DNA of 64,000 nucleotides from SHVO01 sp041905795 (GCA_041905795.1 JAYRKL010000018.1:1-64000); one strand, 5' to 3'. Positions 8,230 to 16,185 are shown, counted from the stretch's first letter. The notes: generated by a model not told the origin, from the sequence alone. Program-made: numbers and translations.

Positions 8230-8895
8230 ATGACAAAGCTCGGCATCATCACCGGCATCGCCATGGAAGCGAAGCTGCTGGAACGCTTCGTCAGTCCGTC
8301 CCTGATGGTGGACTACGCCGGGCTCGATCCCAGCGCTCCGTATCGTGCCGCGGAGAAGATGATCGCCGCCGGCGCCACCGCGCTCCTGAGTTTCGGCCTC
8401 GCCGGCGGGCTCAATCCCGCCATCGGCGCGGGCGCGGTTGTGATTCCCTCCGAAATCAGGGGCGACAAGAAACTGGCGTGTGACCTCGCCTGGACCAGGC
8501 GTCTCGCGAAACTGATGAAAGAGACGCCGAGCCTGCTCGCCCATGCGCCCAAAGTGCTGTCGACACCGGAGATGAAGGCCCAGTTATTCGCAGGCACCGG
8601 CGCGCCGGCCGCCGACATGGAAAGCTACGGGATCGCCGAGACCGCGGCCGTGCACGGTCTGCCGTTCGCGGCGCTGCGGGTGGTGGCGGATACCGCCGCG
8701 GAGTCCATCCCGTCCACCGCGCTCACGTCGGTGGATAACGCCGGTCGCCTGCGGGTCGGCGCTGCGGCCTGGGGCGCGCTCACGCATCCGTGGCAGATCG
8801 CGGGGCTGGTCCGCCTCGGCGGGCGGACCGCGACGGCCATGAACAAACTGGAGACTTTAGCTCGCCTGGGCGCGCCAAGCCTTTTCGGCATCTGA
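8230..8895 (+). CDS. hpnG: Hopanoid-associated phosphorylase HpnG
   Basis: Nucleoside phosphorylase family protein of 221 residues. HpnG acts on adenosylhopane, releasing adenine and leaving ribosylhopane or its phosphate on the way to bacteriohopanetetrol. Family motifs are GIITGIAMEAKLLE at the N-terminus, LLSFGLAGGLNPAIGAG in the middle and ADMESYGIAETAAVHGLPFAALRVVAD near residue 135. The nucleoside-binding Asp-Met-Glu is clear. The 3' end overlaps the 3' end of hpnH by 39 bases on the opposite strand. This convergence means the two consecutive pathway enzymes are not in one operon here. Confidence 0.88.
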   Translation: MTKLGIITGIAMEAKLLERFVSPSLMVDYAGLDPSAPYRAAEKMIAAGATALLSFGLAGGLNPAIGAGAVVIPSEIRGDKKLACDLAWTRRLAKLMKETPSLLAHAPKVLSTPEMKAQLFAGTGAPAADMESYGIAETAAVHGLPFAALRVVADTAAESIPSTALTSVDNAGRLRVGAAAWGALTHPWQIAGLVRLGGRTATAMNKLETLARLGAPSLFGI

Positions 8896-10029
8896 GCGGT
8901 CTTCGGCCTTCGGCGCGTGCATCTGGTCGACATACGTCCGGACCTGCTTCTCGAACACATACTGGGCCGGCCGCTGGTTCTCGAGCGGAATGTCCGCCGC
9001 CATCGGCGCTTCTGTGTCCGGGCCCTTCAGCATCACCTTGAGCGCGCGCAGGGGATGGGCGACGGTGTCGATCACCGCCGACGGCTCGAAGCCCGAGTGC
9101 ACCATGCAGTTGGCGCATTTCTCGTAGTTGCCGACGCCGTAGGAGTCCCAGTCGGTGGTGGACATCAGCTCGCCGAAGCTCTTGGCGTAGCCTTCGCCCA
9201 CCAGGTAGCAGGGGCGCTGCCAGCCGAACACGTTGCGGGTGGGATTGCCCCACGGCGTGCAGTGGTAGCTCTGATTGCCCGCCAGGAAGTCGAGGTACAT
9301 GCTCGACTGGTTGAACTTCCAATTCCGCCCGCCGGTCTTGCCGATGCGGAAGATCTTGCGAAACAGTTCTTTGGTCTGGCGGCGCGACAGGAAGTGGTCC
9401 TGCACCGGCGCGCGCTCGTAGGCGTAACCCGGCGACACGGTCACGCCTTCGACGCCCAGGGTCGCCACATGATCGAAGAACTGGGCCACGCGCTCGGGCA
9501 CCGCGTTCGAATTGAACAGCGTGCAGTTGATGGTGACCCGGAAGCCGCGGGCGACCGCTTCCTTGATGGCTTCCTCGGCGCGCTCATAGACGCCGTCCTG
9601 GCTCACCGAGTGGTCGTGCTCCTGCTTGAGGCCGTCGAGGTGGACCGAGAAGGTCAGGTAGGGGCTGGGCTTGAACTGGTCGATCTTCTTTTTCAGAAGC
9701 AGGGCGTTGGTGCAGAGGTAGACGAACTTCTTGCGGGCGATGATGCCCTCGACGATCTGCACGATCTCCTTGTGCAGCAAGGGCTCGCCGCCGGGGATCG
9801 AGACCACCGGCGCGCCGCACTCGTCCACCGCCTGGAAACATTCTTCCGGGGTCAGGCGCTTGTTCAGGATCTCGTCCGGATAGTCGATTTTGCCGCATCC
9901 CGCACAAGCCAGGTTGCAGCGGAACAACGGCTCCAGCATCAGCACCAGGGGATAGCGCCGGTTCCCCAGGACCTTCTGCTTGACGATGTAGGCGCCTACG
10001 CGCAGCTGCTGGATAACCGGGACGGCCAT
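8857..10029 (-). CDS. hpnH: Adenosylhopane-forming radical SAM enzyme HpnH
   Basis: Radical SAM protein of 390 residues that joins a 5'-deoxyadenosyl group to hopene, giving adenosylhopane, the entry to extended hopanoids. The cluster motif CNLACAGC is near residue 38, preceded by the family start MAVPVIQQLRVGAYIVKQK, and the SIPGGEPLLHKEI segment (GGEP-type SAM binding) lies near residue 97. A C-terminal region with further cysteines (HCTPWGNP, CANCMVHSGFEP) is typical of this family. It lies 39 bases downstream of ispH, an association common in hopanoid loci, and converges on hpnG with a tail overlap. Confidence 0.95.
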   Translation of the reverse strand: MAVPVIQQLRVGAYIVKQKVLGNRRYPLVLMLEPLFRCNLACAGCGKIDYPDEILNKRLTPEECFQAVDECGAPVVSIPGGEPLLHKEIVQIVEGIIARKKFVYLCTNALLLKKKIDQFKPSPYLTFSVHLDGLKQEHDHSVSQDGVYERAEEAIKEAVARGFRVTINCTLFNSNAVPERVAQFFDHVATLGVEGVTVSPGYAYERAPVQDHFLSRRQTKELFRKIFRIGKTGGRNWKFNQSSMYLDFLAGNQSYHCTPWGNPTRNVFGWQRPCYLVGEGYAKSFGELMSTTDWDSYGVGNYEKCANCMVHSGFEPSAVIDTVAHPLRALKVMLKGPDTEAPMAADIPLENQRPAQYVFEKQVRTYVDQMHAPKAEDRSDAEKAWRAQAS

Positions 10030-10068
10030 GAGTTTCGCTTTCTTGGTCTTGTTAGTGGCTTGTTCTTG

Positions 10069-11010
10069 TTATTGGGCGGCGGCCGCGACGCTGCGCAGCT
10101 GATGCGGCAGCTTGAAGTGGATGTTCTCGGTGACGCCGTCGAGCATCTCGACCTGGATCTCGGCCAGCGTGCGCAGCTTGGCGATCAGTTCGTCCACCAG
10201 CGCTTCGGGCGCCGAGGCGCCGGCGGTGATGCCCACCACGTTCTTGCCCACCAGCCATTCCGGTTTCAGGCCTTCGGCGTCGTCGATCAGATAGCTGGGG
10301 ATGCTCATGTCGTCGCCGATCTCGCGCAGACGATTGGAGTTGGAGCTGTTCTTGGCGCCCAGCACCAGGATCACGTCTGCTTTCTCCGCCAGTTCGCGTA
10401 CCGCCTGTTGGCGATTCTGGGTGGCGTAGCAGATATCCTTCACGTCCGGGCCGCGGATGGCGGGAAACCGGGTCTTGAGCGCGGCGATGATGTCGCGGGT
10501 ATCGTCCACTGACAGCGTGGTCTGGGTGACGTAGGACAGTTTTTCCGGATCGGCGATTTCGATCTTGGCGACATCGGCAACGTCGCCCACCAGATGCACC
10601 TTGCCGTCGATCTGGCCGAGGGTGCCTTCGACTTCGGCGTGGCCGGCATGGCCGATGAGCACGACCTCATGACCCGAGGCGGCGTAGCGCTGGCCCTCGG
10701 TATGCACCTTGGCGACCAGCGGACAGGTGGCGTCGATCACTTCCAGGCCGCGGTCGGCGGCGTCCTTGACCACCACGCGCGATACGCCATGGGCGGAGAA
10801 AATAGTGATGGCGCCGGAGGGGATATCATCGACCTCGTCCACGAACACCGCACCCTTGGCGCGCAGGTCTTCGACCACGCGCTTGTTGTGCACGATCTCG
10901 TGGCGCACGTAGACCGGCGGGCCGTACTTCTTGAGGGCCAGTTCCACGATCTCGACGGCGCGAACCACACCGGCGCAAAAACCGCGCGGCTGGGCGAGCA
11001 GAACCTTCAT
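10069..11010 (-). CDS. ispH: 4-hydroxy-3-methylbut-2-enyl diphosphate reductase
   Basis: Iron-sulfur enzyme of 313 residues that makes IPP and DMAPP, the last step of the MEP pathway. Cys12 in QPRGFCAGV, Cys in IDATCPLVAKVH and the third cluster cysteine in DICYATQNRQ are visible, with the substrate-binding HEIVHNKRVVEDL and the C-terminal VGITAGASAPE. The frame is open to 11172, but that extension runs through repeat copy D. The ATG at 11010 has GGAGG about 10 bases upstream and begins with the family start MKVLLAQPRGFCAG. With dxs 10 kb away, both ends of the MEP pathway flank the hopanoid genes. Confidence 0.96.
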   Translation of the reverse strand: MKVLLAQPRGFCAGVVRAVEIVELALKKYGPPVYVRHEIVHNKRVVEDLRAKGAVFVDEVDDIPSGAITIFSAHGVSRVVVKDAADRGLEVIDATCPLVAKVHTEGQRYAASGHEVVLIGHAGHAEVEGTLGQIDGKVHLVGDVADVAKIEIADPEKLSYVTQTTLSVDDTRDIIAALKTRFPAIRGPDVKDICYATQNRQQAVRELAEKADVILVLGAKNSSNSNRLREIGDDMSIPSYLIDDAEGLKPEWLVGKNVVGITAGASAPEALVDELIAKLRTLAEIQVEMLDGVTENIHFKLPHQLRSVAAAAQ

Positions 11011-11036
11011 GTCTCGACGACCTCCGGGAGGCTGGG

Positions 11037-11086
11037 GCATCGTTGCGAAAAGTGGGTACCGGTTTTCGGCAAAACGATGCGACCAC
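11037..11086 (-). repeat. palindromic repeat copy D
   Basis: On the plus strand, outer stem 11037-11044 pairs perfectly with 11073-11080. Inner stem 11045-11051 pairs with 11063-11069 at six of seven positions. The loop is 11052-11062 (reverse complement CCGGTACCCAC) and the bulge is 11070-11072. It lies just upstream of the ispH ribosome-binding site, so it probably sits in the ispH leader or promoter. Confidence 0.85.
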
Positions 11087-11308
11087 ACATAAATTAAACC
11101 CCGTTTCGCGGGTACACATACACTGTGTGCACCGCATCGCAAACGCTCCCGCGCGCATAGCCCCCTGCGCAAAGCGCTAGCCCATTGATATTATGATATT
11201 TTATCCCGCAGCACCACAGGCCTCGCGCGACCGTTATCGGGCCCTCCCCGTGCCCTGATGACTTTGCTCCGGCGCGCATGTATTCCGGGGGGCGCTCTTC
11301 GGGGGGAA
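11087..11308. other. Intergenic region between ispH and the next operon
   Basis: About 220 bases between repeat D and the plus-strand membrane gene. It contains an unusually AT-rich stretch around 11184-11210 (TTGATATTATGATATTTTAT), the most likely promoter region for the following operon or for ispH in the other direction. No convincing gene or RNA was seen. Confidence 0.5.
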
Positions 11309-11929
11309 ATGGCCAGCATCATGAGAACATTCGCGGTTTTGGCGGTCAGCTGCTGGTCGGGCTTCCTGGTCATGGCCCTGGAGTTGCTGTCCGGGCGCAT
11401 CCTCGCCCCCACGTTCGGCAGCAGCATCTATGTCTGGGGCGCGGTCATCACCGTGTTCATGGTGGCCCTGTCGCTGGGCTACCTGGTGGGCGGACGCATC
11501 TCCCTGCTCTCCCCCAGCCTGAGCCGCCTCGCCCTGCTGCACCTGGTCTCCGGTGTCCTGCTGCTGCCGATCATGGTGGCGGCGATCCCGGTGCTGGACC
11601 GGATCTTCCTCATCACCGAAGACCCCCGCATGGGCGCCCTGCTCGCCAGTATGACTTTGTTCTTCCTGCCGGCCATGGTCTGCGGCTGCGTCTCGCCCGT
11701 GGCCATCAAACTGCTGATCAAGGACGTGCAGAAGGCCGGGTTCTACGCCGGATTGCAGTATTTCTTCTCCACCTTCTTCAGCGCCGCCGGTACCCTGCTG
11801 ACGTCGTTCTATTTCGTGCTGATCTTCGAGGTGAACGAGATCCTGTGGCTGCTGTTCGGCGTCACCGCCGCCATGGCGGCTTTCGCCTTCACCGTCTCGA
11901 AAACCGCGCCCGCGCCGGAGGCCGCATGA
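11309..11929 (+). CDS. Integral membrane protein, N-terminal half of a split spermidine-synthase-like system
   Basis: Polytopic membrane protein of about 206 residues with about six hydrophobic segments. It starts FAVLAVSCWSGFLVMALEL, followed by SGRILAPTFGSSIYVWGAVI. This matches the membrane half of proteins annotated as fused MFS/spermidine synthase. Here the catalytic half is a separate gene that starts inside the stop codon (ATGA overlap at 11926). The start could be ATG 11309 or ATG 11321: a run of six G plus AA directly precedes 11309, which is close for a ribosome-binding site. The transported substrate, if any, is unknown. Confidence 0.75.
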   Translation: MASIMRTFAVLAVSCWSGFLVMALELLSGRILAPTFGSSIYVWGAVITVFMVALSLGYLVGGRISLLSPSLSRLALLHLVSGVLLLPIMVAAIPVLDRIFLITEDPRMGALLASMTLFFLPAMVCGCVSPVAIKLLIKDVQKAGFYAGLQYFFSTFFSAAGTLLTSFYFVLIFEVNEILWLLFGVTAAMAAFAFTVSKTAPAPEAA

Positions 11930-12822
11930 GAGTCCTGTCGCTGATCCTCGCCCCCGTCCTCGTGCTGAGCGCGGTTCTGGCACCCGGGCCGGCCCACGCC
12001 GTCATCAAGACCATCCACTCGGAACGCTCGGTTTACCGCAACATCTTCGTCACCGACGACGACGACCTGCGCTGCCTGACCTTCCGCCGCTTTGTCGGTG
12101 GGCACCGCCAGACCTGCATCAACATGACCGATCCGTACGAGTTGGTGTTCCCGTACGCCAAGATGATGCTGGGGGCGCTGGCGCTCAATCCGCACCCCAA
12201 GCGGGTGCTGATCGTGGGCCTCGGCGGCGGCACCCTCCCGAGCAACCTGCGCGGCATGGCGCCCGAGGCGGATATCACCGTGGTCGAACTGGATCCGGCG
12301 GTGGTGAAGGTCGCCAAGCAGTTCTTCAAGTTCGAGACCGGTCCCAAGCTCCATGTGGAAGTCGAGGACGGCCGGGTGTTCATCAAGCGCGCGTTGACCA
12401 GGAACGAGCGTTACGACCTGATCATGCTGGACGCTTTCGAGGACGACTACATCCCCGAGCATCTGCTGACCCGGGAGTTCCTGACCGAGGTGAAAGGCAT
12501 CCTGACGCCGGACGGCGTGCTCGCGGCCAACACCTTTTCCAGCAGCGGTCTCTATCCTTACGAGTCCGCCACTTACGCCGCCGTGTTCGGCCCGTTCTAC
12601 AATCTGAAAATGGCCAACCGCATCATCTGGGCGCAGCCGGGCAAACTCACCGACCTCATGACCATTCACCAGAACGCCGAGACCCTGGCGGCGGAGTTCG
12701 CCAAGCGGGGTTTCACCCCGGCCTGGCTCATGGACGTGCCTTCCACGGTGCGCGACTGGCCCGAAAACACCCGGGTGCTGACCGACCAGTATTCGCCATC
12801 GAACCTGCTGAACGGCAAGTAG
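11926..12822 (+). CDS. Exported spermidine-synthase-like methyltransferase-fold protein
   Basis: Protein of 298 residues with a clear signal peptide (MRVLSLILAPVLVLSAVLA..AHA) followed by an aminopropyltransferase-like Rossmann domain. Visible motifs are VLIVGLGGGTLPSNLRG near residue 92, ITVVELDPAVVKVAKQFF near 116, and LDAFEDDYIPEHLLTREF near 170. The classic spermidine synthase GGGDGG is replaced by GGGTLPS, so canonical decarboxylated-SAM chemistry is uncertain. Its membrane partner is translationally coupled upstream. The signal peptide places the domain in the periplasm, which is odd for a SAM-type cofactor. Substrate unknown. Confidence 0.75.
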   Translation: MRVLSLILAPVLVLSAVLAPGPAHAVIKTIHSERSVYRNIFVTDDDDLRCLTFRRFVGGHRQTCINMTDPYELVFPYAKMMLGALALNPHPKRVLIVGLGGGTLPSNLRGMAPEADITVVELDPAVVKVAKQFFKFETGPKLHVEVEDGRVFIKRALTRNERYDLIMLDAFEDDYIPEHLLTREFLTEVKGILTPDGVLAANTFSSSGLYPYESATYAAVFGPFYNLKMANRIIWAQPGKLTDLMTIHQNAETLAAEFAKRGFTPAWLMDVPSTVRDWPENTRVLTDQYSPSNLLNGK

Positions 12823-12908
12823 CGGCGCGGACCCTGTCGTCGGGCCGGAGCGGAAGCCGTAACCAGGCGCCCGGATCATTATCACTCTTAATTATCACGT
12901 TCGCGGGA

Positions 12909-12936
12909 TTGACGTCCGCGCAGGGCTGCCTATATG
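12909..12936 (+). promoter_or_regulatory. Candidate sigma70-type promoter
   Basis: TTGACG at 12909-12914 and TATATG at 12931-12936 with a 16-base spacer, about 70 bases before the following small secreted-protein gene. Consensus inspection only. Confidence 0.4.
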
Positions 12937-13005
12937 CCGCCGCAGGTTGACCCGCGGGCCCCGGTCTCTTAGAAACCGCGCTCGAAAAACAGAAGGATGA
13001 TCCCC

Positions 13006-13275
13006 GTGCGCGCCCTGTTTCTTGTGACCAGTGTCGTGTTGAGCGTCGGCTTCGCCGCGGCCTCCCAGGCCGCCACCCCCTCGCCCTATGTCCAGATCTG
13101 CGACAGCGCCCGTCTGCGCTCGGTCGCGCGCGCCGACTGCCATGCCCAGATGAAGGCCGCGGCCAGCGACGACGTGCGCCGCGATATCTTCGAGACCTTC
13201 GACCGCCGCATCAACGGCTCGCTCGTCCAGGACGCCCCGGCCCGCAAGGCCGATCAAGGCAATCAGGCGCAGTAG
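13006..13275 (+). CDS. Small secreted protein of unknown function
   Basis: About 89 residues with a signal peptide (RALFLVTSVVLSVGFAAASQA) and a mature region carrying two cysteines, CDSARLRSVARADC, which could form a disulfide. GTG 13006 is preferred to ATG 12997 because AAGGA lies about 8 bases before it; from 12997 the protein would have 92 residues. A tail rich in Ala, Asp, Lys and Gln follows. I do not recognise the family. A promoter-like sequence precedes it. Confidence 0.6.
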   Translation: MRALFLVTSVVLSVGFAAASQAATPSPYVQICDSARLRSVARADCHAQMKAAASDDVRRDIFETFDRRINGSLVQDAPARKADQGNQAQ

Positions 13276-13297
13276 CCTTTCCGGCTGTAGTGCTTTA

Positions 13298-13319
13298 AGC
13301 CTCGGACATGTCCGAGGCT
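13298..13319. repeat. 22-bp perfect palindrome centred on a start codon
   Basis: Two 11-base arms (13298-13308 and 13309-13319) are exact reverse complements with no spacer. The ATG of the next gene is at 13308-13310, so the centre of the palindrome falls within the start codon. The arms begin AGCCTCGGACA. Confidence 0.9.
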
Positions 13320-13946
13320 CCCACTCCTTCCGTCTGCCCACAGTGCCTGAAACCGCAGGCGCTGTGCGTCTGCGCGTCCGTCACGCCCATCGACAACCGC
13401 ATCTGCCTCCTGGTCCTGCAACACCCGCAGGAACAGGACGTGGACCTGGGCACCGCCCGCCTGGCGGTGAGCCACCTCAAGAACGCGGTGTTCAAGGTCG
13501 GACTATCGTGGCCGAGCCTCTCCAAGGTGCTGGGCCGGCCGGCCGACCCGAAGAAATGGGCCGTGCTTTACCTCGGCTCGGCCAAGACGCCGGCCGCCTC
13601 GGGCGAAGTCGTGGCGCTGGACCGCAAGGGCAATCCCGCCGTCGAGCAGGCCAAAGCGCTCGAAGGCCTTGAAGGCGTGGTGGTGCTGGACGGCACCTGG
13701 TCACAGGCCAAAGCCCTGTGGTGGCGCAACGCCTGGATGCTGAAACTGCGCCGCGTGGCGCTCAATCCCAAGCAGCCGTCGCTGTATGGAAAGCTGCGCA
13801 AGGAACCGCGCCGCGACAGCCTCTCCACCATCGAGGCCGCGGCCCTGCTGCTCTCGCATCTTGAGCATAAGCCCGAGATCCGCGCCGCCATGCTCGACGG
13901 TTTCACCCGGATGCTCGCGGCGTATAGAGCCAGCCGCTCGATCTAA
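13308..13946 (+). CDS. DTW domain-containing protein (probable tRNA aminocarboxypropyltransferase)
   Basis: Protein of 212 residues with an N-terminal four-cysteine knuckle (CPQCLKPQALCVC), the segment LLVLQHPQEQD, and the family motif VLDGTWSQAK (DxTW) near residue 123, ending in LNPKQPSLYGKLRKEP. The DTW family includes TapT, which adds the acp group to uridine in tRNA, using SAM. The variant DGTW matches the family. The start codon is at the centre of a 22-bp palindrome and has no good ribosome-binding site, so initiation may be leaderless, weak or controlled. A later start would cut into the cysteine motif. Confidence 0.87.
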   Translation: MSEAPTPSVCPQCLKPQALCVCASVTPIDNRICLLVLQHPQEQDVDLGTARLAVSHLKNAVFKVGLSWPSLSKVLGRPADPKKWAVLYLGSAKTPAASGEVVALDRKGNPAVEQAKALEGLEGVVVLDGTWSQAKALWWRNAWMLKLRRVALNPKQPSLYGKLRKEPRRDSLSTIEAAALLLSHLEHKPEIRAAMLDGFTRMLAAYRASRSI

Positions 13947-13952
13947 CCTGCT

Positions 13953-14648
13953 TTAAGGTCTGGTTTCCGCGCGGGTCTGGGCGAGATCGTGTTCGATCTC
14001 CTTGCGGCGAAACTCCTCGGCGCGGGCGTGATCGGCGCGGATCGGCGCGCGCAGGGCGGCTTCGAAGAACCGGATCGCCTCGGCGTGCTTCTTCTTGCCG
14101 CGCAGGTAATCGGCGTAGAGATAGTTAGCCTCCTGGCCGGCGGGATTGATCTCCAGCGCCATGCGGAAATGCGCTTCGGCCTTGCCGTTGTCGCCAAAGG
14201 CGATTGGCCAGCCGGGCGCGCCGGAATAGAGCATGGCGAGCCCGGTATGGATGCGTCCGTCGAGCAGGCGCGGGTTCTCGCCCTCGATCTCTTCAAACAG
14301 GCGCTTGGCCTCACGCACCACCCGCAAGGAGCCGAGGTCGCGTTTGTATTCGGCCTCCAGCAGCAGCACCATGGCGTGCCAGAACTTGATCTCGAGATTG
14401 GCCGGATCGTCCGCCATCAGCGCGGCGGTTTCCTCGCGCAGCACCCGGGCCGCCGCCAGGCGGTCGGCGCTGCCGGTCATGACATAGCGGATATCCACCC
14501 AGCGATCCTCGATCCCGGCCAAAGCCGCGCGCGCCGCGGGCCAGGGCGCAACCGTGTCCGGCGCGATGGCCGGCGCCGCGACCGCAGCCGGACCTGCCGC
14601 GCCCATCACGAGGACGAGAGCAGGGAAAAAAGCGAAGCGGGTTATCAT
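13953..14648 (-). CDS. Exported TPR-like protein
   Basis: Protein of 231 residues with a signal peptide (FAFFPALVLVMGAAGPAAVAA) and an alpha-helical mature part that reads like tetratricopeptide repeats. Examples are LEIKFWHAMVLLLEAEYKRD, GRIHTGLAMLYSGAPGWPIAFGDNGKAEAHFRMALEINP and EANYLYADYLRGKKKHAEAIRFFEAALRAP. It is probably a periplasmic scaffold of unknown partner. Its start codon lies only 4 bases from palindromic element G1, so its leader is repeat DNA and no normal Shine-Dalgarno sequence is visible. Confidence 0.7.
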   Translation of the reverse strand: MITRFAFFPALVLVMGAAGPAAVAAPAIAPDTVAPWPAARAALAGIEDRWVDIRYVMTGSADRLAAARVLREETAALMADDPANLEIKFWHAMVLLLEAEYKRDLGSLRVVREAKRLFEEIEGENPRLLDGRIHTGLAMLYSGAPGWPIAFGDNGKAEAHFRMALEINPAGQEANYLYADYLRGKKKHAEAIRFFEAALRAPIRADHARAEEFRRKEIEHDLAQTRAETRP

Positions 14649-14652
14649 GGTG

Positions 14653-14729
14653 CTAGTGGTCCGATTCTAACATTCGCATCCGGTTTCCTGACACTCGCTT
14701 GCGAATGTTAGAATCATAAGGACCACTAG
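14653..14729 (+). repeat. Long palindromic element G1 (CTAGTGG family)
   Basis: Outer stem 10 bp (CTAGTGGTCC at 14653 with GGACCACTAG ending 14729). Inner stem 14 bp (ATTCTAACATTCGC with its exact complement). On the 3' side a CATAA bulge separates the stems; on the 5' side a single G. The loop is about 23 nt. Confidence 0.9.
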
Positions 14730-14740
14730 AATATATGTAC

Positions 14741-14820
14741 CTAGTGGAGCTTATGGATTTGACATTCGCCTCGCAGAGCCTCGGCCAGCGCGGGTGCGAA
14801 TGTCAAATCCGCTCCACTAG
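14741..14820 (-). repeat. Long palindromic element G2 (CTAGTGG family, inverted copy)
   Basis: Outer stem 10 bp (CTAGTGGAGC with GCTCCACTAG) and inner stem 14 bp (GATTTGACATTCGC with its complement). The TTATG bulge is on the 5' side and a single C on the 3' side, the mirror image of G1. It is therefore an inverted copy of G1 in which both stems changed but stayed paired. Loop about 27 nt. Confidence 0.9.
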
Positions 14821-14876
14821 GATAGCAGAAACCGGAGCAGGGAATTCGAGTTCCGTCACTATCGTCTAGGGAGAAG

Positions 14877-16067
14877 ATGGACACAGTGATCAATCAGGCC
14901 GGGCAGGGAGACTTTTACCAGAACCTTCCGCCGATGCGGACGCCGCATGCGGTGTTCGATCAGGCCGGCTATGCCCAGGCTCCCGCGGACTGGCTGATCG
15001 CGGTCTCCGACATCCAGGGGTCCACGGCCGCGGTCCAGGCCGGCAACCACTCCGACGTCAATTTCGCCGCCGCCGCCATGATCGCGGCGCTGACCAATCT
15101 GTGCGGTCCCATTCCCTACCAGTTCGGCGGTGACGGCGCGGTCGCCCTGATCCCGCCGCAGTTCGCCGAGGCCGCACGGCGCGCCCTGGCCCAGACCCGC
15201 AGCCTGGCCGCGCGCGAATTCAGGCTCAACCTGCGCGTCGGCCTGGTCGGCGTCGCCGCCCTGCTCGAGCGCAAACTCGCGGTGCTGGTGGGCCGTTACG
15301 AGCCCTCGCCCGGCAACGCCTATGCCGTATTCCTCGGCGACGGCATCGAGCGGTTGGAGCGCGCCATCAAGAACCGCGGCGATCCGGCGCTGCGCGACCT
15401 TGCCGTGATCGGCGCCGTCGAGGACCAGGATGAGGCCCCCGACCTTACCGGCCTCTCGTGCCGCTGGACGCCCTTGCGCTCGGCGCGCGGCAAGATGGTG
15501 TCTCTTGTGGTGCGCGGCGCCAATCACGGCGAGCTACACGCGGACCTCACCAGGGTCGCCGGCGTCGAGGCCTTGAACGCGGCGTCGCTTGCCAATCTCG
15601 ATGCGCGTTGGCCGCCCAAGGGCCTCCTGCGCGAGGCCAAGGCGCGGCGGCGCGGCACGTCCCTGCTGCGCATGGTGCTGCGGGTTGCCTACGAGACCTT
15701 CCTGGCTTTTGTCATTATCCGCTTGCGGATGAATGTCGCCGGCTTCGATACCGACAAGTACAAAGCCGAGATGGTGCAGAACGCCGTCAACTTCGCCCGC
15801 TCCGGCGAGAACCTGTGCCTGGTGTTCGATTGTCCCGAGGGCCGCATAGACGCCTTGCGCGCCTATCTCGACCAGCGGTCGGACAAGGGCGAACTCACGT
15901 ACGGCCTGCATATTTCCGATCACGCGGTGATGACCTGCCTGGTGGCGTCCTACGAAGACAACCAGCATGTGCACTTCATCGACGGCGGCGACGGCGGCTA
16001 TACCGCCGCGGCGACGCAGCTCAAGGCGCGCTCCGCCAGCGTCCTGGCGGAAACGATCGCGCTATGA
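14877..16067 (+). CDS. DUF3095 family protein
   Basis: Protein of 396 residues matching the DUF3095 family as I recall it. The N-terminal half contains ADWLIAVSDIQGSTAAVQAGNHSDVN and IPYQFGGDGAVALIP, a pattern reminiscent of class III nucleotide cyclase domains (FGGDG). The C-terminal half includes LDQRSDKGELTYGLHISDHAVMTCLV and VHFIDGGDGGYTAAATQLKA. It is not certain that it is catalytic. No signal peptide is seen. It stands alone between the G elements and the SOS cassette. Confidence 0.75.
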   Translation: MDTVINQAGQGDFYQNLPPMRTPHAVFDQAGYAQAPADWLIAVSDIQGSTAAVQAGNHSDVNFAAAAMIAALTNLCGPIPYQFGGDGAVALIPPQFAEAARRALAQTRSLAAREFRLNLRVGLVGVAALLERKLAVLVGRYEPSPGNAYAVFLGDGIERLERAIKNRGDPALRDLAVIGAVEDQDEAPDLTGLSCRWTPLRSARGKMVSLVVRGANHGELHADLTRVAGVEALNAASLANLDARWPPKGLLREAKARRRGTSLLRMVLRVAYETFLAFVIIRLRMNVAGFDTDKYKAEMVQNAVNFARSGENLCLVFDCPEGRIDALRAYLDQRSDKGELTYGLHISDHAVMTCLVASYEDNQHVHFIDGGDGGYTAAATQLKARSASVLAETIAL

Positions 16068-16120
16068 TCTTCGCCAAAATTACATAAAAACAATGAGATA
16101 GAGAATAACCGACTCCCGCA

Positions 16121-16154
16121 TTGACTCTTGGGTTTGTGAGAACAAAACTAGAAC
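16121..16154 (+). promoter_or_regulatory. SOS box and promoter of the imuA-imuB-dnaE2 operon
   Basis: GAAC at 16140-16143, seven bases, then GAAC at 16151-16154. This is the alphaproteobacterial LexA site GTTC-N7-GTTC on the other strand. A TTGACT at 16121-16126 followed by a 17-base spacer would put the -10 region inside the box, as expected for LexA repression. The imuA start is 32 bases downstream. Confidence 0.85.
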
Positions 16155-16185
16155 AAACCCATGAGAAAACCGGGACACATAAGAT

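Noticed and set aside
8917..10512. 531-codon open frame on the plus strand opposite hpnH and ispH
   Set aside because: High GC with few stops creates long antisense frames; composition is Gly/His/Arg/Ala-rich, no family features, and both sense genes are secure.
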